Positions 13,834 to 25,664 of a stretch of DNA of 64,000 nucleotides are shown here, in pieces. A program made the translations under genes and the position numbers. Origin of the DNA: Lanius collurio (Eukaryota > Chordata > Aves > Passeriformes > Laniidae). The first letter of the stretch is position 1; every line of letters begins with the position of its first letter. Where the stretch lies: the NCBI GenBank assembly GCA_020086605.1, contig JACBWW010000003.1:2541586-2605585 (forward strand). Direction: 5' to 3'. The notes under the pieces are model-generated. The model was given only the letters and a program-made list of their open reading frames with translations, did not search any database and was not told the origin of the DNA.

Positions 13834-16800
13834 CTACAACAAAGCCCCTTTCACCCGCCAGTCTTGTGACAGCAAATCCTGCAGTTCTTCTTCATCTTCA
13901 CTGCCAATATCCTCCTCCTCTTTCTCTTGTGCTGCTCTTAATCTCATGGCTTCCTTTAACTTCTCCTTCATCTCATCCTGGCGGTTCCGCAAAAGCTCAA
14001 CACGGCGGTAGCATTCACTGTTGGAAAGTGAAACACCTATTAACACTTGGGGCCTTTCCACATTAATTTGATCATCTCCAGTGCTGGATTTTGCTTCTCC
14101 AGCAATATATAAAGAATAAGGATAAAGAAGCTTTACAGCTTCCCATCAATTAAAAAGAAATAAGCTTTGAAGATGCTAGTGCACTTCTCTGTGTTAATCG
14201 AGTGGAAACAGACTGAGGAGAGGAGGGGTGCAGTCAATTCCCCAGCAATGAGAAATACAGATATTTAACAACTGCAATGCAGTCACAAACCATTTTTTAA
14301 AAAGGTCAGAACCAATATCCACTTCCACACAAGAACACCATTCTTTGCTCCATTTATGGTTTTCACGAGAGAAACGTGTGACATCCGTTACCAATTCTGA
14401 TAACTTAGTGGTGGCATCTCTGAAAAAAGCAGCACAAAGTGCTCAGATTCTTTATCTGCTTCCTCTGTGCTATAACAGATCATTTTAAGTAAACACAATC
14501 CAAAAATTTCAGGTTTCCATTTACTTAAAAAGCTCAGTCCTTGAATTGTGTTTTATAACTATTCTAGCCATTTTAAACAAGGGCATTTTGTTGAAAATGT
14601 CAAGTAGTACCAGCCTGATTTAAATTTATCTTTGCTCCTTTCATTCTTATTTGCTCAGAAGAGTCAACATGGAGGGATTAGTGTCTGGATCCTGTTTCCC
14701 CTTGCCTATCACCAATATGACTCTTACAGGCAGTCATAGCTTAAGATTTGAAGATCAAAGAATTTATTTAAGTTTCAACTTAATTTGAAATAAGCCTGCA
14801 TTTAAATACTCTCAGAAGACAAAAGTTACAGAAAGTCTTTAAAAATCTATTTGGAACTTTTATTTTGGGTAAAAATAATTACAGTAACAAATTTTAAATA
14901 CTCTATGAATTTCTGTATTTAGTTCTATGTACTACAACAGCCTTAGCTAGTGAGAAAAAGGAATCCTCAAAGAGAGGCAGGTTTAGCTCAAGCTCTCTCC
15001 AGAATGACATGAACATTGTTAAAAGACATTCCTGCAATACCACAGTTCAGTTTGAACCCAATGCTGTTGTTACCATACACTGATTATGTGTAGCAGGTAA
15101 ATGTGCCCAGATGGTTTAAGCATTGCTGTAATTTCTAGAGTCTTCTTTTTGTTGCATCTCTTTCTTTTCAGTCCCTACCATTGCCATTATTCCTGTTAAT
15201 ATTATCCCTGTTGAGCTACACGATGAGGGTAACAAACTGTTCCACTGACCTGTTTTTCAGGTTGAGTTTAAACCAATGCCTATCCAACCACCACACTCAC
15301 CATGTCAGCAAAACAAAACAAATTACTTCATGTAATGAAGTGCATCATTCCACAAATCCTTTAAGTAAACTTCCACTAGTATTAAAGAGGGTTTACCACT
15401 GGACATTTTCAGTACAGGAGATGTTTCTTAAAAATGTTCTCATAAATTATACATCAGTCAAAATTCACAGGGAAATACTAATTAAGACATTTGAAAGGGG
15501 AGGAGGACAGTTTGTTCAACAATTTGCCTTGTGTAGTTTCAGTGATTCCAGTGTGTTCTCTCTTTGGAGAAAGTTACCTAACTTTGTACCAAAATTCATG
15601 CCTTTATTAGGTATCATTCTGCAATTTGAGGGAGTCTATCCTTCAGATACTCAGGTGATCAGTGAAAGGTGGTATTGCAGATGAAAGGTGTTTTTATCAC
15701 TCTAGTCAGAGCAATCCATTGCTGCTGGAGAACAGAGAATTAGAGGAAAAATTGATCTACTTACATCTGCTCATCAATTTCTCCAATCTGGCGATCTAGT
15801 CGTCCCTCCTCATCATCTTCTGCCACAATTGCTTCTGAAATCTAAATCAGAAAAGCACTGAGAAAATTCACCTTCATCCTGAATTCCACTTCCGCTCCTT
15901 TACAATGTCTGTGTCCTCCCCTGCTCCCCTCTACCTCAAGTTAGTGTCAATCTCCTCTATGTATATTCCCATCTTCACAAGGGCAAATACACAAAAAAAA
16001 ATGGTCTGGTTTAATTTGAAATGGAAATGCTTTTTCTTAAAATCAAAAGTAGTTTGGCTGCTTTGGGGTTAATCTTTGGAAATTTTCAATACACTATGAT
16101 TTGAAACTGAGCATAAACAAAGTACACACACCCACAGTCTGAGGTCGAAACGGGAGCTCTATCCCAGTGCTTGGGACTTGAATACACACACTTATTGAAC
16201 ATATTGTTTAAATATTCCCGCTAGATCACGAAGTGTTTCTAACCTGTTATTTTTTTCAGCATATACTTTCTCAAATCTGAATGTCTGGGAGATGCTATGC
16301 AATCAATGGTCCACGCATAACTGAGAAGATTCCTCCTAAACTGAAGAATTATCTGAATGGCTTATGCTAGCAAAATGTATCCACCACCGCTTTTGTATGA
16401 ACATTCGCTCTGTTTATAGTGCTGACTGCTTCAAAATGAGCAATGATACATTTTTCTGCACCACTTTTCTCAGCAGTTGACATATGAGTAACTATTTACA
16501 ATTAAAATAATTTAAAAGATAGCCAATACTCCAGGGAAGACTGAGAACACCAGGTATCTATAGTACAGTTTTATATTGTACGAAAGGGCAGATAAACACC
16601 TGCTGCAGGAAGACTTTCCAAGCAGTGGTAAACAGTGAAAAATGGAAGTACAGAAAAACTGTGGCCAGATTACATGTCTCCCACACAAACTCTTTTGTCA
16701 CTTTCCCAGATTTTGGAGTTCCTTCCCAGTACATTTAAATTGAACATGAAACCCAGGTTACCTACACTTTATAGATACTTTTTTAAAAAGACAGACAAAT

Positions 16801-19800
16801 GAGTAGTGTTTTGTTCTTTGTTTTTAAAAGTTAAAAATATGAATATATCTCTAGATCTAAAGAGCCCACAACTGTGTCCTATTTGGATACAGGATACTGA
16901 TCTGAAGTATACACTAGCTAAACAGTATTTAAATAAAATACAGTGTAACAAATGTAACTAGATGCATACTATGACTGGCTCTTGATCAAAAGTTTTTCAA
17001 CATAATTTCCTTTAAGTGGAAAATACAAGGAACCCTTTGCTCATTTATAAAGTGCATTTAACCACACACTGCATTGAAACAAACAGCTGACAAATGCAGA
17101 TGTCAGCCATTCTGCAGAGCTGCATGAAACTGTTGTTTTCCTTATTGTGTATAGTATTTAGAATCAATAAATATAGATTCCATTACTTACTGTGTTGACT
17201 TGTCGCATTGCCTTTTGAAATTCATCCCATTCTTTGTCCATCTGATCCTTTGGAGCATCAACTTTTCTCACCTAAGGAACATGCAAATTTATTAACAATT
17301 TAAGTCTAATGACTCTTTGGGGCACTGTAAAAAAAACAGGAGAAGTAGAAAAAATTATGTCATGTTATCAGAAAAGTCTGGTTGATGTACTTCAGTTTAA
17401 GTAATGGATATGAGTGAGAGAGTGCAGCTGCACAATGGTTTCAGAGGAAAAATCTGACTCCTGGATTAAACCACCATCCGTGACTGTAGCATTGAAGAAT
17501 AATTATTGACTAAGAATGGCTGGTGTGGAATGTCTGGAGCAACAAAAGTGAGTTTGATGGTCTGTCATTTCACTGTGTCAGGTGATTACTATTACATTCT
17601 TCTGTAAGCTGCCTGTACAATTGCATACAGTAGCCATTTCACAAGCCAAAAAGCAGTCAGTTGTTTGCCTTTGGCATAATGTAAGGTATCAAACTTTTCA
17701 GTCACTAGTCCGCTGGTGTTAGGTAGCCTGACTATTTCAAATCTAGTCTAATTTTGTTGGCTAACAGAAGAGACTGTACAGCTACAAACCAATTTTAACA
17801 ACATGCAAAGCTTTTTATTCTGTGGTAGATGGCATTAAGTACTAGGACATGAAGTCTGAAAAAGTAGTAGTGGTAAGAATGTGTTTTAAGATCTACAGCC
17901 AAGGTAATCAAAGCCAGATTGTGCTTTTAATGCAAATAAATAAACAAGGTAGTCTACCTGTGTAATTGAAACTTCCACAATTCAAGACTGGAAGATGTGG
18001 CATATAATGTATTTTAGAGGACAGATTATGCCTGACTCAGGACTGGGTAGAAATTACATAGCTAGGAGAACTAAGCAGTTTGAACATAATAATTCATGAC
18101 ACCATCTTTTTGCATTAGTTTTATTTTTCCTTTATTCATTCTGCTCTTTTGGTGACACATCAGTCATCACCTTAGTATGGTGCATTTTGTTCCTGAGTGA
18201 TTACACAAAATCAAGTAGTATGAGTTAAGTTTATAGAATAAATTAGAAGCTTCCAAGCAAACTCATATTGGAAAGTAATAGTCATCATTTCATCTTTCTG
18301 TTATTATTTCTATCATATGTGTATGTATTGTGTTATTATGCATTGTGGTTGTCTTTTGTAATTCATAATTATTTGTATTTCTTACAATAAATTTAAACAC
18401 TGAAGTTATTATTTTTTCTTGAAATATTTATCTAATCCAGAATTGATATGCTTTACAAATACCTGATGCAAATAACATTTTTCACACCCACAATCTCCCT
18501 TTCAAATGCCCAGTTAATTCTGAAAATAATGATTTCGTGTATGATTCCAACACTGACCCACTGCAGCCACCTCAGTCTAAGTGATGTCACAAACATTTTC
18601 CTTCCTCTGAGTATTAGTTACACTCAGAAAATGCTGATTAAAAGGAAAAGCCTCTGCAAGCAATTCAAGGAAGAGCTGACTGTAGCAAGTAACCACTTGT
18701 AAATTCATCAGTGGAGGCAATAATCAGAACAAAGGTCACTAACCAGTGTCCTCACAGATATAAGCAGATTCTCCTGTGCCTGCCAGACATTCCCACTTTA
18801 TACAGGCTTCCCAACTCATGATGAAACTAAGTACTTGAAAAATTTAATACTTCCAATTAGTCAGAAACAAAACAAAACCAAACCAAAAGACAAAAAAAAA
18901 AAAAAAAAAACAAAAAAACCAACCAAACAAACAAAAAAACCACAAACAGCCAAAGTGTGGCTTTTTAAGCTACATATTACATTACTTCAGTAATTTTCAG
19001 TATAACTATTCACATATGGCAACACGTGGGCATGAGTGGTGCCAAAAGAAGCTTGCCAGAGCAAATAAAACACCTAAGCTTGTCAGCTGGGCCAGTGGGA
19101 CTAACTGAACATAAAAAAGCATTATTTGGAAAGTCTCCAAATTAGATGTCATGGCTTGGCCTCACAATGCAATTTAAATATAGCAGCAGCCTTCCACAGT
19201 GTGAACAAGGAAATACACTCACAGAAAATTTTAAAAAAGACTTAAGCCTGCAACACTGTATTTCACTAAAGAATGCAAGAAAGCCATCAATTCTGTGGCA
19301 AATTTTACGAAACAAGATTTTTATTTCAAGTATCAGTATTTATTTTGGTCATCATTTGGCACTATGCAAGTTGAAGGAAGTATGAATGTTACTGATCACC
19401 ATTTCGAGATTTTTAGTTGGGGGGGGGGGGTTGAGAAACAAGTTGAATACCCACATTTCTTTTCTGAGCATCAAAAAACCCCAAAGTGGCAAAAGACAAG
19501 AGGGCTGAAGACCAAGTTCACTCCTGTGGTGTAACCAGTACTACAGATGACAGTGTCTGCCATAATGGTTCATTCCAACAGGATGCACCCTATCAGTCAC
19601 ACAGTAACTCAACACTTTTCAGCAGCATCTCACAAAGGACATGACAGAACTGTTATCCCCACTTCCAAAGCAAAACTGAACATACAAATTAGCTGAAATG
19701 CTTTTTTCTGGGATGACTCAAAGAAATAAAGGTAGATTGTCCAAATCTCAGATCAGCATTCCAACCAACAAGTAACATTTCTTTAAGAGCCACAGAGGAA

Positions 19801-22800
19801 CCACAATCAAAAATACCTTCCAAGAGATGATTTTAACAAGCTCCTCCTGCCCACCTCCATCCCTTTCCATGTTTCCTAATTCATACACAATGAACATTTA
19901 AAGCTGCACTGGGGAGGTTCAAACTGGACAGTAGGAAGCATTTCTTTACCAAGAGGGTGGGCAAACACTGGAACATGTTGCCAGGAGAGGTGGTCAATGC
20001 CTCAAGCCTGTCAGTGTTAAAAAGGCATTTGGACAACGCCCTTAATATCAAGCTTGAACCTCTGTTCAGCCCTGAAGTTTTCAGGCAGTTAGACTAGATG
20101 ATTATCATTTAGGTCACTTCCAACTAAAATAGTCTATTGTAGTCTAAATAGTTCAGTCATTTTGTTATATTCCAGTATGACTGATTACCTGGAAAAGCAT
20201 CCTTATTACTCAGACAGTCATTACAACTGGCAGAAATAAATCCAGTAGCATGAAAAGAGTAGATCACTTACTTTTGCATCCACTTCAGGATCATCAAAGA
20301 AACCTTCTGGCAAAGCTTCAGCAGTGTTTTCTTTCCTGAAATATTTAATTTAATATTAGCCAAAGCTAACACTCTACAATCTGCTTCATTGCAGAGTTAA
20401 AAATCATCAATAATGAAATTCACAGTCCTTTATACAAGTATGTAGAAACACAGCAAGTTTTTTAAGCACTTAGTTTTATCTACAACCATCAAAACTTCCT
20501 CTTTCAGCCTGGTCTTTCCTCACTTTGAAGGAGCTGCACAGAAAGGTTTAATTCTCACTGTTAAAACAAGAGCTGTAGCTTCTTAAAACTATTCTTTCCA
20601 GCGTGCTGAACACCCAAACATTGCTACAGCACATTTGCTACTTCTGAAAGACTAAATCACTGTAAAAGAGTGCTCAAGTGAGCTGAAACCTTACTACAGA
20701 ACAAGCAGTTTTCTCTAAACAGTGGAAAGCAGTGGTTGATATTAAGCTCCCACAGTACCTTGTGTTAAAATTTGCAAACAGAGATGTCTGACAGACTCTG
20801 TATGACATTGCTCCATCTCTTCTGTCCCTAGGGTGCAAGATTCCTGTCTGAAATAATGCCTAAGGCTGACATATATACAAACTATTCTGAATGCAACTTA
20901 ACAATAAGTTAAGATTTCTAAGTGATCACAGTCTCTATTTCCTGGAAGATAAATGTTTGTTTACAATTCCTAAGACTATCAATATTTGATTTGAGTGCTT
21001 ACCTTTCAACTACCTTCTCTTGTATCTCTGCTTTCTGTATGGATCCTGAATGGGAAACTATAGGAGCAGCTGGAGTTTTGGTGTCAAAAAAGTCTATAGG
21101 AGAGGACAGAAGTCTATGACAAAAAGAACAGCTATTGAGGCATTTTCTAAAATTCCTACTAAACAGGAATTTCAGTTAGTACCTTACTGAATCAAGGGAA
21201 AAACAGCCAGACATTACTTCCCTTGACAGCCTCAAACAATTAGTACATAAAATCAATAAGCACACTGAGAAACCACCACATAAGAACAGGAGATTCTTTG
21301 CTAGTTTTTCGCTACTTCCAGTATTACACACCCTCACCATCACCTAATTACCAACCACCTAACAGCAGTAATTAGAAAACAAAATAAAAGCCTTTCATCA
21401 GCAGCTAAATCACAGGTTCTTACTGAATCACTTACTATTTCAGTCAGCATTACCTGCAGGCAGAGAATTAGCAATTATGTCTTGAGCTGGAGGTGGAATT
21501 TCAGTTTTATGAACAGAAGATTTGCTTGACTGTTCTTGTTCCTCCTCTTCATCATCATCGTCGTCATCATAATTCCCTGACAATAAACTGGGACCTGGGC
21601 CCTTGGAAAGCTGTACCTTGACGCTGTCTTGCTCTGCTTCATCAAAAAAATCTGCTGGCAGCCTGGTAAAGAGCCCACAACACAACTGTTTGAAGCTTCA
21701 CACCAGTGATTCCAGTCTAGCACCAGCAGCCCAGTCTCTCTGTGAGATACTGAGCAACACCCTGAACTGCACAGTTGCCAACACAGCCAGTGCCTGAAAG
21801 CAGCACACACTTGGGGCTCTCATTTTAAGTTCCCCAGAAATGCCCAGGTTAATTCTGAAAACACACTTTAGATCCATTTTTCTATTTGGATAGTCACTAT
21901 CGGGAACATTAATAAAAATAACCCATAACAAATTGGAATGGTGGCTAAAGTAATTCTTTTCCCACCTAGTAAGTGATATGTTACTTATTTTGGCTACCTG
22001 CTGCTGTCCAGGACTGCAATTTAGAACAGCCACACAGGCTCAGCAATGAGAAAACGTAAATTTGCTAAGAATAGCTGCAGCCTCCAAGCCAAACATTTTT
22101 CCACATTATATTTTAAGCTAACCATACCTACATGTTCAAAAATGGACAAACCTCTCAAGTGTTAATTTTGCACAGAAACTCAAATTCCTACAAGGAAACA
22201 GCACGTAATACCTATGCAAGATAATAATTTATCCTGTGAAGTGTAGAGGAGATTCACAGGTGTCACCTGACATCTGCCAACCCTGCAAAGATGTCTGACT
22301 ACCATCAGAAATTTTTAGAGGCAGTGGAGATGCTTAACCCAACCCCTTGAAGTCAAATAGAGTTCTGTATTTGTAAAAATTCAACTGCAGCATATGCACT
22401 TACATGAATTTTAAGTGACAAAAACCATCCTAATGAAGATGTGTTGATGACATTTGTTAGTCACTTTTGTTAATAAATATCATTTAATTATACATTCAAA
22501 ATTTGTCTTAATTTCAGACTGCCACCTCTTCTGTAGTTTGGCAGCATTATTAGAGTACATGCAACAATCCAGTTATGTTCAAACTGTGTAATAGCACCAC
22601 ATGTCAATCCTTAGAAGTCTGTCAGTGACAGTAAAAGAACTTCTGGTTTCTCAGAGACTCTTAAGAGTTGATACAATTATCCAGGAAGATGCTGCCATGT
22701 TCAGGAATATACAACACTGTTAGAAAACGGGCAGAAGAAGGGATCTGCTGACTCTCTGAACCTTTGCCCCTGTCTAGGAAGCAGAGACAAGGAAGAGCTG

Positions 22801-24942
22801 GGTGAGAATGCAGCTGCTGGTAGTTAGAAAAAATTCATAAGTTAATAAAAAGATCAACTTACCCAGACGAAGACGTGTGGGGCTTTTCGTCTGTACCTGT
22901 ACAACAGCCAAGAGTCACTTCTTAAAATCCACACTTTTTGAAAAAATATCCCTCAGACTTCTATGACAGCACCAAGTTCCCTAATATATATATATACATA
23001 TATTTAACATATCTCATATATTTACATGTCTGGTAGCAGCAAGGGAAAAAAATTAACTGTTTTTCCTTTGGGAAGAACTTTGGTGCATGGTTTGAGGTAA
23101 ACCAGTTAGTGGCTTGATCCCACTGAAAAGGAATAACACCACTCCCTAGGCAAGTGCTCCTACTGCCTAATTTACACTGCTTCTCGCTCTATTTGGGCCA
23201 AGCCCACAGTTCCATGACCTAATTTAACCCAATAACCCAGAAGAAAACCAGGTAAATTTCAAAAAAAAACCAAAACAGTTTTCTCCTGACACGGAACTCA
23301 CAAAGAAAGAGCAAGCAAACTTTTTCACTTTTCGGCAGCAATGGGCTGACATTAACTCAACATCTGCTGTATTCATGCTCACTTCCACAGGAACAAAACC
23401 AAAAACATTCAAGATGTAAAACTGATGGGGGATGGATTCTGGCAAGCATTTCTCTCTCATTACCTTTTACTCTCTTTAGGTCTGTATTTTCTGTCTCAAT
23501 TGTTTTTCTCTTGACAGGATGAGATGATGTGCCAGCACCTGAGCCAGTGGCCGTCTGCTTTGTGCCTTTTAATTCTGCAACTCTCTGTAAAGAAATAAAA
23601 ATTCAGGACATGTTACTAGCAGTAACTTCTGGTTTGGAGCTTAAAATACAGTGCTTTTCCAACAGCTCATCAAAGTGAGCTAATACCTTTCTAGAACAAG
23701 ATCACTGAAACAGACACCACAGGTACCAAAACAAAGACCAGAGCTTCTGTCAGCCTCTGGAATGATGTGACATGGACGAAGAGGAACTGGCACTCACACA
23801 AGGGAGGCTGTACCAGTAAGAAAGGAAAGACTAAGAGCTGTGACACTGACAGCAGTAAGGCATTGGAGAAAAGAGCAGGAAGGCTGGATCCATTCTAAGG
23901 TCCTGGAATACTAAGTGTTTTAAAATTGAAACCTGGCACTTTAACAGCATGAAAGACATCACTGTGCCTTGCCACAGCCATCTAGTCTGAATGCAGAACC
24001 CCTCTGTTCCTTTGGCCTTTTCCTCAGTACTTGTAAAATTAAACATAATCTTGCTGGTTTTGCTAAGAAGCACCAGCAGAACTTAAAAGGAAAAAAATTT
24101 AGGGTCGCATCCAAGTTACAAACTCCCTGACTTGCTTTACAAGTTCTTCAACTTTACTGCTAAATTACAAAGACAAAAAAGCGTATTTTCTTAACCCCGC
24201 ATAAGCTGGCACTTGACAGCTCACAGGTCCCAGAGCAAGCCCAGGGGGGTTTCCAAGTCCGAGCTGCAGACAAGTGACAGCCAAAAGCTGTGGGAACTGC
24301 TTCACCCGAGGAGCACACCCCCGAAAGTCACGGGACTCCCTTTTAAGCGCTGGCTTTTCCATCCCCGCATAGGCTTTAAGAGAACAGAAGGCAGACGGAA
24401 CAGCCAGACTTGTTGTGAGACTCATCGCTCACCCCGGCGGAGGCCCCGCTGCTCCCATTACCGCACGGAGCCAGGAGCAGCGAACCCCAGGCCCCCGTTC
24501 CGGCCGTGGGGCCCCTCCCCAATCCCTCCCCCTTCCCGGTGCTGTCCCGGTACTCCCGAACAACAAAGCCGGGCCGAGACCCGCACCCCCCGCACCGCCG
24601 CTCACCTCGCGGTGCTGCTTGCCCAGGACGTGGGTCTGCCACAGCAGCTCGCCCTTCACGGGCGCGTTGCACAGCGAGCAGCTCAGGTGCCCCAGGCTGT
24701 TGTACGTGCCGGCCGCGTTAAGGGAAGCACCGAGCCGGGCGCGGACCCCCTCCCCCCCTCCCTCCCTCCATCCCTCCATCCCTCCCCGCCGAGCTCTAGG
24801 GAGCCCGGTGCCGAGGATATTTGGCGAAGGGCGAGTCGATGCGCTTCTTCCCCGCATTCTGGCGCTGCTTCTCCCGCATGAGGCGGCGCAGCTCCTCCTG
24901 CCGCACTTGCTTCCGCCCCGCGCCCGCCCCGGCCGCCGCCAT
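13834..24942 (-). CDS. ZNF830: ZNF830 (CCDC16-type zinc-finger protein), complete, 10 coding exons, 360 aa
   Basis: Coding exons in transcript order: 24942-24821, 24705-24606, 23584-23464, 22896-22863 (34 nt), 21662-21454, 21093-21003, 20335-20272, 17271-17191, 15841-15765, 14017-13834. Phases join without gaps into 360 codons plus TAG; human ZNF830 is about 372 aa. A basic N-terminus ([15 protein letters not shown]) leads to a matrin-type C2H2 finger, C50-x2-C53-x12-H66-x5-H72 in [19 protein letters not shown]. An acidic Asp/Glu tract lies in exon 5. A repeated LPADFF motif appears at the start and end of exon 5, with a related LPEGFF motif in exon 7. A C-terminal coiled coil ends in [14 protein letters not shown]. 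The family is nuclear, reported in spliceosomal complexes, and needed in early mouse development and the DNA-damage response. ATG 24942-24940 is the first in-frame ATG, inside a CpG island. Intron 1 is an AT-AC U12-type intron (separate entry). The human gene is a single exon, so this is the intron-bearing form. Confidence 0.95.
19905..20140 (+). mobile_element. ZNF830: CR1 LINE 3' fragment (sense) in a ZNF830 intron
   Basis: GGTTCAAACTGGACAGTAGG, ATTTCTTTACCAAGAGGGTG, AACATGTTGCCAGGAGAGGT and a final AGACTAGATGATTATCATTT follow the CR1 order. The copy is diverged and 5'-truncated, in the intron between the 20272-20335 and 17191-17271 exons, antisense to ZNF830. Confidence 0.8.
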
Positions 24943-25070
24943 CTTCCCCCGGCGCGCGGGGCGCAGGAGCGGGGCCGGCGCGGCCGTGACGCGACCCGGA
25001 GCGCGCCGGGAAAGGCGGGGCAGGAGCAGAGGTGGATCCGCCCGAGGAATGCTCCGTAGCTAAGCCTTTG
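24400..25070 (-). promoter_or_regulatory. ZNF830: CpG-rich promoter region of ZNF830
   Basis: About 650 bp is strongly G+C and CpG rich compared with AT-rich flanks, and it spans ZNF830 exons 1 and 2 and the start codon. No clear TATA box is visible, as is usual for housekeeping CpG promoters. Long open frames on both strands here result from high GC and are not taken as genes. Confidence 0.7.
24706..24820 (-). other. ZNF830: U12-type AT-AC intron (ZNF830 intron 1, 115 nt)
   Basis: Read on minus, exon 1 ends TTCGCCAA at 24821. The intron begins ATATCCTC, against the U12 AT-AC consensus ATATCCTT, and ends GGCAC before GTACAACAGC at 24705. A near-consensus minor-class branch site TTCCCTTAAC lies at 24726-24717, with the branch A about 12 nt from the 3' end, inside the narrow window typical of U12 introns. 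Joining the exons restores [12 protein letters not shown], which matches the human protein across the junction. No GT donor or polypyrimidine-AG acceptor gives that join. If retained, the intron places a TAG eight codons after A40. A (TCCC)n-like run at 24751-24787 fills its middle. Confidence 0.9.
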
Positions 25071-25204
25071 GAGCATCATCAGAACTCGGCGCACACATCA
25101 GTCCTGCCGTCGGCCAGGTCTCTGAACAAACCGCCTGAAACCCCAGCTCTCACGCCAACCACACAAGTAAAAAAATAATAAACAGCACATCCCATACATC
25201 CACA

Positions 25205-25380
25205 TCCAGAAACCACAGAATCACAGCGTGGGTCGGGTTGGAAGTGACCACAGCGGCTCATCTGTCCAACCTGCCTGCCCAAGCAGGTCCATCCTACAGC
25301 ACATGGCAAAGGACTGGGTTCAGACGGTTCTTTAGTATCGCCAGTGAAGGCCACACCCTCTTTGGAGAACGTGTTCCTGC
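25205..25380 (-). mobile_element. CR1 LINE 3' fragment (antisense)
   Basis: The run AGAATCACAGCGTGGGTCGG followed by TTGGAAGTGACC and ACCTGCCTGCCCAAGCAGG is the reverse complement of the typical avian CR1 3' end. The element is 5'-truncated, as most CR1 copies are. It lies between the ZNF830 promoter and the BAG1 3' region. Confidence 0.75.
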
Positions 25381-25664
25381 GCACGGCGTGCAACACAACT
25401 CTGTGAAGTGCTCTTAAAAACAAAACAAAACAAAACAATCCCGCCAATCCAGCTTTTTTAAAGCTCTGTCTCGTTGCCAATTCAGGGAACGCTGGAGGCC
25501 CCAAATCCCGGGGCCCTTCGGCAGATCCCGCTCGCCCAGAGAGTGCTCCCCCAGTGCCTCCCGCTGCCCCGCACAGCGCACACGGCAGCACTAGCGAGAC
25601 CAGCGGGCACCTTCCCCGCTAAAATACGACCCAAATACAGACTACAACATGACCCAGGACAGCA

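Noticed and set aside
13784..14066. Ser-rich plus-strand frames
   Set aside because: They are antisense shadows of the Glu-rich last exon of ZNF830.
24213..25063. Long frames on both strands at the ZNF830 promoter
   Set aside because: High GC suppresses stops; only the short spliced exons match a known protein.
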